A stretch of DNA of 64,000 bases from Gilliamella sp. wkB308 (GCF_001690185.1 NZ_LZGN01000038.1:310001-374000); one strand, 5' to 3'. Positions 17,543 through 26,144 are shown, numbered from the stretch's first letter. Translations and numbers: made by a program. The notes: generated by a model from the letters alone, not told the origin.

Positions 17543-19849
17543 ATGACAATGAAGATAATAAAACGCCTTTTTAAACTTCTTATTTGGCTATTCATTTTCG
17601 GATTTTTTGGGTTAATAATGTTTCTCATCGCTGATTACCTTTATCCCATATCAATTTCAAAAAATAAACCTACTCAAACAATAGTTGCACAGGACGGAAC
17701 GCCTTTGTGGCGATTTGCTGATGAAAATGGTATTTGGCGTTATTCCGTAAAACTTGATGAAGTCCCTGATTATTATCTGGATGTTTTATTAAATTACGAA
17801 GATCGCTATTTTTATGAACATGTTGGAATAAACCCTTTTTCTTTGCTTCGTGCTGCTTGGCAAAATATTAATAATGATAGAATTATATCTGGCGGTAGTA
17901 CAATATCAATGCAAGTTGCCAGATTACTCTATCCTCATGAACGAACGCTTTCAGGAAAGTTAAAGCAAATATTTCGAACTTTACAACTTGAACTGCATTA
18001 CAGTAAAAACGAAATACTCACGCTATATATTAACCATGCTCCTTATGGGGGAACAATAGAAGGTATTGGGGCTGCGAGCTGGTCATATTTTGGTAAAAAA
18101 CCCAGTGCGTTAACTCGTAGCGAAGCTGCTTTATTAGCGGTTTTACCCCAAGCGCCAAGCCGATTAAGACCAGATAAATACCCAGAACGAGCCAAACAAG
18201 CACGCGACAAAGTTTTAGATCGCCTAGCAACATATCATGTCTGGACACCTGAAATTATTGAGCAAGTTAAGCAAGATGAAGTGTGGGTACATCCTCGCAA
18301 ATCCCCACAACTTGCACCATTGCTATCTTATCGTTTAAAGCAACAATATCCTAATGATGAAATTATTCATTCAACCATTGATCCTTCACTTCAATATCAT
18401 CTTGAAGATATGGTATTAAACCGCAAAAAACAGTTACCCCCTAAAACATCGCTTGCAATATTAGTTGTCGATCATACTGATATGACGGTGAAAGCATATT
18501 TAGGATCAGCGGATTTTAATGATAAAGATCGCTTTGGACAGATTGATATGATTAAAGCACTACGATCACCAGGCTCAACATTAAAGCCCTTTATCTATGC
18601 TTTTGCGATTGATGATGGAATGATTCATTCTGAATCTTTACTGCAAGATGTGCCGCGTATAAGTACTGATTATCGACCCACTAATTTTGACGAAGATTTT
18701 AACGGACCCGTCAGCGCCTCAAATGCATTGCGAAAATCCCTTAATCTTCCGGCAGTACAACTTATTGAACTCTATGGTCCAAAACGATTTGCAGCTAAAC
18801 TTTTTAGCGTCGGTTTGCCATTGGTTTCACAAGGCAACAATCCTAATATCGCATATATTTTAGGTGGGGCTTCGTTAAGAATGGATAACTTAGTAAGTGC
18901 TTACAGTGCCTTTGCTCGTCAAGGTGAAGTTAGTCCATTAAGATTTACGCAAAATGAACCTATCATTAATCAACCGTTTATTTCAGACGGTAGTGCATGG
19001 ATCACAAAACAAATGCTTATTAATAATAACCGCGTTTATTATAAAACTGGAACCAGCTATGGATATCGAGACGCATGGGCTATCGGCATCAATCCTCGTT
19101 ACTTAATTGGCGTATGGGTTGGTCGTCCTGACGGAACGCCGGTTGTAGGTCAATATGGTTCAATTTCTGCTACCCCAATTTTGCAACAAGTAAACTCGAT
19201 ATTATTAAATAAAGAAAATCGAATTAATCGACCGTTGCCAATTTCGGTTAAACCGGACTCGGTCACATCAGAAAAAATATGTTGGCCTACTGGACAAATA
19301 TTACCTGTAACAGATGATAATTGTCACCGTCAAAAAACGGCTTGGGTATTAAATAACATGATTCCACCAACGCAAAACTCATTAAATGAACTGAAAACTA
19401 TTTATCGTACTGGTTGGATAAATGTATGGGTTAATGATCAAGGAAAACGTGTTGCACCTGATTGTGCAGGTGCTCAGAAAAAAACAATAGCACTTTGGCC
19501 TATATCACTGGAAAACTGGTTATTACCGAAAGAACGAAGAAATTCACTTATTCCACCAGTTGATAAAGATTGTCCTATAATGGAAAAAAATATTTTTTCT
19601 ACATTAACGATTATCGGATTGAAAAACAAGCAATTTGTCAAATCGCTACCGGGACAAAATCAAATAAATATCGAACTATTTGCCGAAGGTGGAGTGGGTG
19701 AAAAATGGTGGTTTCTAGATGGCGAACTTGTTGCCCAATCAAATGATAATGATAAAATCGCACTCACAATCGTTAAAAAAGGACAACATCGATTATTATT
19801 ACTCGATGAAAGTGGACAAATAACACGAATCCAATTTACTTCAGATTAA
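17543..19849 (+). CDS. pbpC: Penicillin-binding protein 1C (PbpC)
   Basis: Bifunctional peptidoglycan glycosyltransferase/transpeptidase-like protein of the inner membrane, 768 residues. An N-terminal transmembrane helix (about 8-32) is followed by the GT51 domain with EDRYFYEHVGI and GGSTISMQVARLL. The transpeptidase domain has S345-T-L-K in SPGSTLKPF and K501-T-G in YYKTGTSYG. A C-terminal BiPBP_C-like domain covers roughly the last 90 residues. It is between yfhM and ndk, the conserved enteric arrangement. Confidence 0.95.
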   Translation: MTMKIIKRLFKLLIWLFIFGFFGLIMFLIADYLYPISISKNKPTQTIVAQDGTPLWRFADENGIWRYSVKLDEVPDYYLDVLLNYEDRYFYEHVGINPFSLLRAAWQNINNDRIISGGSTISMQVARLLYPHERTLSGKLKQIFRTLQLELHYSKNEILTLYINHAPYGGTIEGIGAASWSYFGKKPSALTRSEAALLAVLPQAPSRLRPDKYPERAKQARDKVLDRLATYHVWTPEIIEQVKQDEVWVHPRKSPQLAPLLSYRLKQQYPNDEIIHSTIDPSLQYHLEDMVLNRKKQLPPKTSLAILVVDHTDMTVKAYLGSADFNDKDRFGQIDMIKALRSPGSTLKPFIYAFAIDDGMIHSESLLQDVPRISTDYRPTNFDEDFNGPVSASNALRKSLNLPAVQLIELYGPKRFAAKLFSVGLPLVSQGNNPNIAYILGGASLRMDNLVSAYSAFARQGEVSPLRFTQNEPIINQPFISDGSAWITKQMLINNNRVYYKTGTSYGYRDAWAIGINPRYLIGVWVGRPDGTPVVGQYGSISATPILQQVNSILLNKENRINRPLPISVKPDSVTSEKICWPTGQILPVTDDNCHRQKTAWVLNNMIPPTQNSLNELKTIYRTGWINVWVNDQGKRVAPDCAGAQKKTIALWPISLENWLLPKERRNSLIPPVDKDCPIMEKNIFSTLTIIGLKNKQFVKSLPGQNQINIELFAEGGVGEKWWFLDGELVAQSNDNDKIALTIVKKGQHRLLLLDESGQITRIQFTSD

Positions 19850-19864
19850 CAAGGATAACGCACA

Positions 19865-20317
19865 ATGGCTATTGAACGTACTTTATCAATTATTAAACCC
19901 AATGCCATAAAAAAACATTTAATGGGTGAAATAGAAACTCGAATAACTCAAGCAAATCTTAATATCATTGCAATCAAAATGCTTAAATTGACTCAAACAC
20001 AAGCAGAAGGTTTCTATGCCGAGCATCAAGGAAAACCATTTTTCAATAACTTAATTAAATTTATGATCTCTGGTCCGATTATTGTGCAAGTATTAGAGGG
20101 TGAAAATGCTATCAAACGTTATCGTGATCTTATGGGACCAACCGATCTATCAAAAGCCCCTACAGGCACATTACGTGCAGATTATGCTGACAACGTAACT
20201 GAAAATGCAGTTCATGGTTCTGACTCATTATCATCAGCTGAAAAAGAAATTGCCTATTTTTTTGTGGACAGTGAAATCGTTGGCAGCGAACGTGTTTCCC
20301 CGCATACACAGGGATAA
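19865..20317 (+). CDS. ndk: Nucleoside diphosphate kinase with an altered C-terminus
   Basis: Transfers phosphate among nucleoside di- and triphosphates through a phosphohistidine. The fold is intact: SIIKPNA (10-14 region), and catalytic H117 in NAVHGSDS. Length is 150, about seven more than E. coli Ndk. The usual ending (EGEVCPRTR-like) is replaced by ERVSPHTQG. Those last codons and the TAA stop are encoded by a sequence that matches the nearby CRISPR repeat. The catalytic core ends before this tail, so the enzyme is probably active. It is 15 bases after pbpC. Confidence 0.95.
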   Translation: MAIERTLSIIKPNAIKKHLMGEIETRITQANLNIIAIKMLKLTQTQAEGFYAEHQGKPFFNNLIKFMISGPIIVQVLEGENAIKRYRDLMGPTDLSKAPTGTLRADYADNVTENAVHGSDSLSSAEKEIAYFFVDSEIVGSERVSPHTQG

Positions 20318-20320
20318 ATC
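20292..20320 (+). repeat. Degenerate type I-E CRISPR repeat inside the ndk 3' end
   Basis: It begins GTGTTTCCC and contains ATACACAGGGATAAA (20304-20318), 15 bases identical to the array-1 repeat, in the same orientation. The left half has one extra T and CCCCGC in place of CCCTGT, so the palindrome is broken. The ndk stop codon TAA (20315-20317) is the TAA of the repeat's GGGATAAA. No second repeat follows at the expected 61-base spacing. Confidence 0.8.
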
Positions 20321-20357
20321 ACCGATATACCCCAAATGACATAGAGTTAAAACAAAA

Positions 20358-21002
20358 ATGATAAAACACCTTTTCTTATCTATTTTTTTATTTCTGGTAG
20401 GTAGTTATACAACAAATAGTGAAGCTAATAATCTAAAAAAGTTTTCAATAAATTTTATAGAAGAAAAAAGCAGCGCAGAAGAATTCGGTCATATGAAAAA
20501 AATTTATGACCCAATGATTGAAAAAAATGATAAAAGATTCATAAAAACAAAATTATACCTAAAAGTGAACAATAAAACCTATATAAATAATTTGAACGAT
20601 AACGAATCCAAGAAAATTTATGACTATTATGGTTATTGGAAGCCTTTGAATAAGGATATTATTACAGTTTCATATTATGAAGATAGCGAGGTAAAAATTC
20701 AGGATAACAAAAATAATACCATTACTTTACAAGGAATACCCTATATAAATAAGGCAAAAACGTATTTTACTACCTTTTATTTGGATTATGAAGAATCAAA
20801 AACCATCATAGACTTATATGAGATTAAAAATAATCATATAAAGCATAATTTTAGTTTCGAAACTGAAAAATGGATTATTTGGGATTTGGTTTGGAATGAC
20901 AATATTCTATACATAAAAGTCACTGATACTATATGGAACAAAAAAGGTTTTTTTAGTACTGATTATCAATATAAAAAATTAATTATTGAGAAACTTAATT
21001 AA
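20358..21002 (+). CDS. Secreted protein of unknown function
   Basis: A 214-residue protein with a signal peptide (HLFLSIFLFLVGSYTTNSEA, cleavage near residue 24). The rest is Lys, Asn, Ile and Tyr rich, with many aromatic residues (YDYYGYWKPLNKD, KWIIWDLVWNDNILY), suggesting a beta-rich periplasmic domain. No cysteine is present after the signal peptide. It has lower GC than ndk and lies at the left edge of the CRISPR region, so it may be part of an acquired segment. I do not recognise the family. Confidence 0.7.
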   Translation: MIKHLFLSIFLFLVGSYTTNSEANNLKKFSINFIEEKSSAEEFGHMKKIYDPMIEKNDKRFIKTKLYLKVNNKTYINNLNDNESKKIYDYYGYWKPLNKDIITVSYYEDSEVKIQDNKNNTITLQGIPYINKAKTYFTTFYLDYEESKTIIDLYEIKNNHIKHNFSFETEKWIIWDLVWNDNILYIKVTDTIWNKKGFFSTDYQYKKLIIEKLN

Positions 21003-21174
21003 AACCCCAATGAAATCAGTAAAAGCGATCTTTTTACTTCTTAAAGCATAAAAACTTTTATTAAAAGTTAGAAAATATTATAGATTGACCTTAAGGTTTA
21101 GGGCATGTGACTAAATATACAAAACAAAAGGGTCATAGAGAATAGTAATCAAAAAAACTCGTTACAGTAATGCA

Positions 21175-21318
21175 ATGTTACCGCAAGGAATATCCTTATC
21201 TAAATTAAATATTGATGATAATAACATAGTTGAAAAAACATATTTTCTAGAGTGGAAAATGACTAGGTTCCATCTCAATAATAAAGGATTTTTTCCGTCT
21301 TTTGAAAGTCATTTTTGA
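21175..21318 (+). pseudogene. Short orphan reading frame (47 aa), probable gene debris
   Basis: An ATG-initiated frame (begins MLPQGISLSK, ends PSFESHF) lies in a 720-base gap between a secreted protein gene and CRISPR array 1. It has no clear ribosome site, and the frame continues upstream for only about ten codons. It resembles no family I know. The surrounding 21003-21174 shows nothing else. Confidence 0.25.
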
Positions 21319-21359
21319 AATTTTGATTTTTATATCTCAAGAAAATTAAGGCTAATGTC

Positions 21360-21601
21360 ATGCCAATTATAAAAAAAGTTTTTGCATCACAAAAGCTAGA
21401 TCAACTTTTAAAAAATAATAATATAAAAAGGCTCGATTACTAACGAGTAAAGACATAATAAGCCAAAAATTGACACAGTTAAGCCGTGCTACAGAAAGAA
21501 TGACTAACGAATATGCTGATCAACTCACTATTGCTTGGTGCGAACAAAAATTACAGAAACGAATCTCGTACAAAATCCCTTACATATTACGCTTAATATG
21601 A
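21360..21601 (+). pseudogene. Frameshifted small gene remnant before the CRISPR leader
   Basis: An ATG at 21360 opens a 27-codon frame (begins MPIIKKVFASQKLDQLLK). It stops near an A-rich stretch at about 21420-21430. A second frame, shifted by one base, continues through KDIISQKLTQLSRATERM and CEQKLQKR to TGA at 21599-21601. Joined, they would give about 80 residues rich in Lys, Gln and Leu, mostly helical. The family is not recognised. It is best read as a decayed gene next to the CRISPR locus. Confidence 0.4.
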
Positions 21602-21609
21602 TGATAATA

Positions 21610-21723
21610 TTATAAATTTAAGTCGATAATGCTCAGATATCGTTTGATTAAAAAAACAACAAAAAATTTGGTGGAATTTTTCACCTCCCTATTTTAATTA
21701 ATAAACAATAAGTTATAATAAGG
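21610..21723 (+). promoter_or_regulatory. CRISPR array 1 leader with IHF-like site
   Basis: The AT-rich leader precedes repeat 1. Its last 41 bases (21683-21723) are identical to those before array 2. It contains AAACAATAAGTTA (21703-21715), one mismatch from the IHF consensus WATCAA-N4-TTR, placed 9-21 bases before the first repeat. In E. coli type I-E systems IHF binds in this position to direct spacer integration. A TATAAT (21714-21719) is also present but is too close to the repeat to be an ordinary pre-crRNA promoter. Confidence 0.7.
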
Positions 21724-22914
21724 GTGTTCCCTGTATACACAGGGATAAACCGGAGCGTATAAAAAAATTACCGTTTGATGGCGGGTGTTCCCTGTATACA
21801 CAGGGATAAACCGGCGGATGGTTTATCCATGAGATCGGATTATTTGTGTTCCCTGTATACACAGGGATAAACCGATGAATTTTATAAACATATGGATAGC
21901 CCAGAAGTGTTCCCTGTATACACAGGGATAAACCGATAAATGCTTTTTAAACCATCAACTAACCCATGTGTTCCCTGTATACACAGGGATAAACCGATGA
22001 CGGTCTGTCAACCTTGCTTGGTTCACCTGTGTTCCCTGTATACACAGGGATAAACCGATATCAATTGCATTCAGGTGATTAACGAATAAGTGTTCCCTGT
22101 ATACACAGGGATAAACCGTTATATAAAATACATTTATTTAATATTTTAATGTGTTCCCTGTATACACAGGGATAAACCTGTCGACAATCGATGACGGTGT
22201 CGGAGTATCATTGTGTTCCCTGTATACACAGGGATAAACCGCGAACGCAGTCGATCCGCTCAGTTTAGAGCCAGTGTTCCCTGTATACACAGGGATAAAC
22301 CGTTGGGGGGCAACCGAATAGCCGGCACCTGCGTGTGTTCCCTGTATACACAGGGATAAACCGGAATCAGCTCTTCCTTCAGCTCTTCCTGATAATGTGT
22401 TCCCTGTATACACAGGGATAAACCGACGATTTTGTTTTCAACGAGCCCACTAACAACAGTGTTCCCTGTATACACAGGGATAAACCGAGATGTTATCAGG
22501 ATGTAAAAAATATAAAATTGTGTTCCCTGTATACACAGGGATAAACCGTGGGGATCAACTATGAAACACGGCTTGAATTGGTGTTCCCTGTATACACAGG
22601 GATAAACCGAGGCTTTCATTTCAATGATGGAGGGATTGAACGTGTTCCCTGTATACACAGGGATAAACCGGACGGACATTTTCACGGGATGAACTGGATC
22701 AAGTGTTCCCTGTATACACAGGGATAAACCGTGAAATGTTTATTAAAAACTAAACTTTTTTTAGTGTTCCCTGTATACACAGGGATAAACCGGGCGAGTT
22801 TGAATCAATTCAGCGTATGCAAACGTGTTCCCTGTATACACAGGGATAAACCGAGCGGGATTTGAGACAGTTACAAAATATCGTAGTGTTCCCTGTATAA
22901 ACAGGGATAAACCA
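21724..22914 (+). CRISPR. Type I-E CRISPR array 1: 20 repeats, 19 spacers
   Basis: 29-base repeats begin GTGTTCCCTG and end GGGATAAACCG, with the palindrome CCCTGTATACACAGGG. The period is 61 bases with 32-base spacers, except three 33-base spacers after repeats 8, 11 and 12. The eighth repeat (22151) ends CCT instead of CCG. The last (22886) is degenerate, with TATAAACA in the loop and an ACCA end, so the leader-distal end is on the right and transcription is left to right. The repeat form matches the E. coli type I-E class. No cas gene is in the window. Confidence 0.97.
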
Positions 22915-23176
22915 CCTAATAATAGTTATCTATCCAACATAACCTAGGGTGAACTAAATCTGCCGACTATAGGCTTTTTACTTTACACTATAGGTCAAGC
23001 AAGCAAACCAAACCAATAAAACGGTGACCAAACAATTGGGTCAACAGACCATTACGGCGACTTGTGTGGCATTAACTGACAGAGTAAATATAAATTATAT
23101 TATTGAAAAATTTGAAAAGTTATATTTAATTTGTTAATTTATGGTTTTATAAATTTTAATTTACAGGAAATATCAC
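22915..23176 (+). other. Gap after array 1 with a short open fragment
   Basis: No gene is convincing. The frame at about 22996-23130 is open for some 45 codons without a start (contains TVTKQLGQQTITATC) and may be debris of a lost gene. An AT-rich stretch and AGGAAAT before 23177 look like the promoter side of the next gene. Confidence 0.3.
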
Positions 23177-23881
23177 ATGAAAAAAGTAGTTTTTAGCGCC
23201 ATTCTGGCTTGTATTGGTTTTAATGTCTCAGCAAATGAAAATGCAAAAAGGATCATTGAATTTTTAATAGAAGATGATATAGAGGTGTTCAGAGAGAATG
23301 GAAAATCAGGCTTTATGGATGCAATGCCAACGGTTAGTGCAGCACAGCTAATCAAAGAATATGGTGATAACCAATATGTTTACGAAAAAAAATATGATAA
23401 AAATTTGGTTAATATTAAAACAGTTGCATCAGGAGTAAAAACCAGTTTGACAGGCGATCCCTATGTAGTAGCGAATGGAAAAAATCAATTTGAATATGTT
23501 TCGCTTGAATTAAAAAATAAAGATGATGCCATGAATATCAATAAAGGAACTAAGCTTGATATGATTTGTCTTGGCTCTAAAAATAATGTCATATTTCCTT
23601 CGTTGAAAAGTTGCGTAACCGCTGATAGTTATTTCGATAAGTTCCTCAATTCAGTAATGAGCGATCTAGATAAATTAGATATAAATGATAAACCATCTAA
23701 CAAACTTGAGGCTGTTTATTTAGCAATGTGGGAATTTGATAAGCAAAAACCAAATACATTAGAGAAATTTAAAACAGCTGAGGATTTTGAAAAAAATCAA
23801 GCAGATTTCATCGAAATTATGACAATTGCACAGACTAAAGCGAAAGATGGGGTCAAAAAATTTACATTACCAAAACCATAA
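23177..23881 (+). CDS. Periplasmic protein with an OB-fold tRNA_anti-like domain
   Basis: A 234-residue protein with a signal peptide (MKKVVFSAILACIGFNVSA). Residues about 50-150 follow the OB-fold putative lipoprotein (tRNA_anti-like) pattern: SAAQLIKEYGDNQYVYEKKYDKN, then a V-K-T strand, DPYVV, a strand with the FEYVSLEL pattern, NKGTKLDMICLG and LKSCVTAD with two cysteines. The family name comes from the fold; no catalytic role is known. It lies alone between two CRISPR arrays with its own ribosome site (AGGAAAT) and terminator, so it is an independent cargo gene and not a cas gene. Confidence 0.75.
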   Translation: MKKVVFSAILACIGFNVSANENAKRIIEFLIEDDIEVFRENGKSGFMDAMPTVSAAQLIKEYGDNQYVYEKKYDKNLVNIKTVASGVKTSLTGDPYVVANGKNQFEYVSLELKNKDDAMNINKGTKLDMICLGSKNNVIFPSLKSCVTADSYFDKFLNSVMSDLDKLDINDKPSNKLEAVYLAMWEFDKQKPNTLEKFKTAEDFEKNQADFIEIMTIAQTKAKDGVKKFTLPKP

Positions 23882-23905
23882 AAAAGCCCTTTTAGGGCTT
23901 TTTTC
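23881..23905 (+). terminator. Rho-independent terminator
   Basis: AAAAAGCCCT, loop TTT, AGGGCTTTTTT directly follows the stop codon of the OB-fold protein gene. Confidence 0.9.
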
Positions 23906-24209
23906 TATGCTAGTGACATGTTTTCACGTCAACTCACCAACAAAATATACACCAAATATTATGTAGAATATTAAACAAAATTAAACGATATTTTTCACTT
24001 AAATGATATCAACAAAAGAATTGATATCAAATATGTACGGAAAGACGGATAAGGTGAAAGAATACAAAGATGTATAGTGCACGGTAATTTGTCATTAACC
24101 TTTAACCAATCGATTACAGACACATGATGATACCAAATTGTTTGGTAGACAAAAAAATTACAAGAATGTGTATCGTAAAAAGCCCCTTATAAATCATATT
24201 TAACAGTTT
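23906..24209. other. Non-coding gap before the array 2 leader
   Basis: About 300 AT-rich bases show no start-stop frame of useful length. A small inverted pair (TTGATATCA-like words near 24005-24030) is visible. Nothing recognisable as cas, IS or tRNA sequence is seen. Confidence 0.4.
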
Positions 24210-24330
24210 GATTAAATTATAAATTTAAGCTGTTTTTGCTCAATTCTCAATTGCTCAAAAAATAATCAAAAAAATTGGTAGAATTTTATACCTCCCTATT
24301 TTAATTAATAAACAATAAGTTATAATAAGG
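24210..24330 (+). promoter_or_regulatory. CRISPR array 2 leader with IHF-like site
   Basis: Bases 24290-24330 are identical to the last 41 bases of the array 1 leader, including the AAACAATAAGTTA IHF-like site. Further upstream the two leaders share only blocks (ATTATAAATTTAAG, AAATTGGT). The shared core suggests both arrays could acquire spacers with the same adaptation machinery. Confidence 0.7.
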
Positions 24331-25455
24331 GTGTTCCCTATACACATAGGGATAAACCGAGTTTTTAAAGCTTTGTCCTGCGTCATCAGCTGTGTTCCCT
24401 ATACACATAGGGATAAACCGATAATTTACCATGAGCCTCTTTAAAGTAATCCGTGTTCCCTATACACATAGGGATAAACCGGAGGCGGGTGCATGGGAAG
24501 AACAACAAGAAGAGTGTTCCCTATACACATAGGGATAAACCGGGCGGCGTAATCGTTCAGTGCCGATCACAGAAGTGTTCCCTATACACATAGGGATAAA
24601 CCGAATGCTCAGAATACGATAGTTATTCGTATGGGGTGTTCCCTATACACATAGGGATAAACCGGTGGCTCCGGGGGGTATGTCTGCCAGCAAACACGTG
24701 TTCCCTATACACATAGGGATAAACCGGCATTTTTGTCAGAGGCTCAATTGCAGGGTAAGTGTTCCCTATACACATAGGGATAAACCGCCGAAATCTCAAA
24801 CATATTGATCAGGGTGCGGGTGTTCCCTATACACATAGGGATAAACCGGTATATATAAATCAAATTTAGCCGTCGCCGTAGTGTTCCCTATACACATAGG
24901 GATAAACCGGGTTGCTAAACACGAATTTTTTGGGTACGATTGTGTTCCCTATACACATAGGGATAAACCGTCAATGAGAGAGGCGGGAGAAAACTACAAA
25001 TTGTGTTCCCTATACACATAGGGATAAACCGTTCGCTTTCGGCATTCGGTATTCGCATGACGGAGTGTTCCCTATACACATAGGGATAAACCGCGTTCGC
25101 CGATAAATGGCTGGACCGATTAAAAGTGTTCCCTATACACATAGGGATAAACCGCTCAAAATGCCAACCTCAATATGGCAGCCAAGCGTGTTCCCTATAC
25201 ACATAGGGATAAACCGGAAAACCATTCCGCTGCAAGACACCGAAAGACGTGTTCCCTATACACATAGGGATAAACCGTTCGCATGCGAACAAATGTTTTT
25301 ACAGTGGTAGTGTTCCCTATACACATAGGGATAAACCGATACCGTTAGTAGAACCAAGAGAATTAAGAATGTGTTCCCTATATACATAGGGATAAACCGT
25401 TTTTGGTCGGCGTATCGGCTTTGCTATATAGCTGTTCCCTATAAACATAGGGATC
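24331..25455 (+). CRISPR. Type I-E CRISPR array 2: 19 repeats, 18 spacers, right end truncated
   Basis: 29-base repeats begin GTGTTCCCTA and end GGGATAAACCG with palindrome CCCTATACACATAGGG. The period is 61 or 62 bases. Compared with array 1, the stem pair G-C is replaced by A-T on both arms and one loop base differs. Repeat 18 (25371) has TATATACA. Repeat 19 (25432) begins CTGTT, has TATAAACA and is cut after GGGAT, where toxin-gene sequence starts. The decay at the right end and the leader on the left give left-to-right transcription. Confidence 0.97.
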
Positions 25456-25456
25456 C

Positions 25457-25546
25457 GCGTTTGTCAAAAAAACGAATAAAACGCCTGCTAATGCTCTAAA
25501 AATAGCTAGAACCCGACTACAGGAGATGATTGAAAATGACCACTAG
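25457..25546 (+). pseudogene. Truncated HigB/RelE-like toxin, C-terminal remnant
   Basis: The open frame has no start and ends at TAG 25544-25546. It encodes FVKKTNKTPANALKIARTRL then QEMIENDH. This matches the end of phage-derived Gp49-like/HigB toxins (pattern HGF-K-K-T-x-K-T-P...IA..R). The N-terminal two thirds are gone; the sequence begins exactly where CRISPR repeat 19 breaks off. It overlaps the antitoxin start, the usual toxin-first order. Confidence 0.7.
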
Positions 25547-25838
25547 AAAAAAACATAGCACAACATTCGAGGAACTCAAAAATAGGGTTTTAGCAAACCC
25601 CACAGCCCTAGCCGCGTATCGCGAATCCCAAAAAACGTGGAAATTGAGGGCATTTCTGATTAACGCGCGTGAACGCGCGGGGTTTACACAAACCGATTTG
25701 GCTGCACAGTTAGACGTGTCGCCGTCAAATATCAGTAGAATTGAAAACAACCCAGATCATGCCAATATAAAAACAATTTTTAAATATCTGGACGCGTGTA
25801 ACGCGGACGTCGATTTTGTAATATCTGGCAACAAATAA
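25536..25838 (+). CDS. XRE-family antitoxin (HigA-like)
   Basis: A 100-residue DNA-binding antitoxin. The helix-turn-helix lies at about 49-72 (ARERAGFTQTDLAAQLDVSPSNISRIE). The C-terminus (DACNADVDFVISGNK) is like antitoxins paired with Gp49-type toxins. I use the ATG at 25536; an in-frame TTG at 25530 is the alternative, with AGGAG at 25521-25525. The module is more GC-rich (for example CGCGCGTGAACGCGCGG) than its flanks, a sign of transfer. Its toxin partner is truncated, so this is probably an orphan antitoxin. Confidence 0.85.
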   Translation: MTTRKKHSTTFEELKNRVLANPTALAAYRESQKTWKLRAFLINARERAGFTQTDLAAQLDVSPSNISRIENNPDHANIKTIFKYLDACNADVDFVISGNK

Positions 25839-25995
25839 CGATCGTTTATAATAAGTTATACAAAATTATTAGTTACAGGTTATTGTCAATTAATTGAATT
25901 AATCATATAGTTAACAATTATTGATATTGCAAATTGTGATTGAGAATTGTTAATTGATGAAAGTGTTTGTTATAAATTTAAAAAGCGCTGTTGAT

Positions 25996-26144
25996 GTGTT
26001 CCCTATAATAAACCGGATTCGCTGGAGCAGGACATAGCAAAAGCGGAGTGTTCCCTATATACATAGGGATAAACCAGGGATTTGTAATAGTAATATATAC
26101 GATGACTTGAAAAAAATGTTCCCTGTATACACAGGGATAAACCA
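25996..26144 (+). CRISPR. CRISPR array remnant with three decayed repeats of two types
   Basis: Repeat a (25996-26015) is array-2-like but lacks nine bases from the stem (GTGTTCCCTATA joined to ATAAACCG). After an exact 32-base spacer comes repeat b (26048-26076), array-2-like with TATATACA and an ACCA end. A 39-base interval follows. Repeat c (26116-26144) is array-1-like with CCCTGTATACACAGGG, first base A and an ACCA end. The tract appears to be the old leader-distal end of array 2, cut off by the toxin-antitoxin segment. The gap 25839-25995 is AT-rich and shows no gene. Confidence 0.85.

Noticed and set aside
21714-21719. TATAAT before CRISPR array 1 as the pre-crRNA promoter
   Set aside because: It is four bases from the first repeat, so transcription would start inside the repeat, and the -35 is poor. 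It overlaps the IHF-like site, which explains the conservation better.
22138-22685. Two reverse-strand reading frames of 91 and 141 codons
   Set aside because: They run through CRISPR repeats and give periodic peptides (VYTGNT, YPCVYREH, LSLCIQGT). These are translations of the repeats and not genes.
24915-25310. Reading frames of 75 and 67 codons on opposite strands
   Set aside because: They are repeat translations of array 2 with the same periodic peptides.
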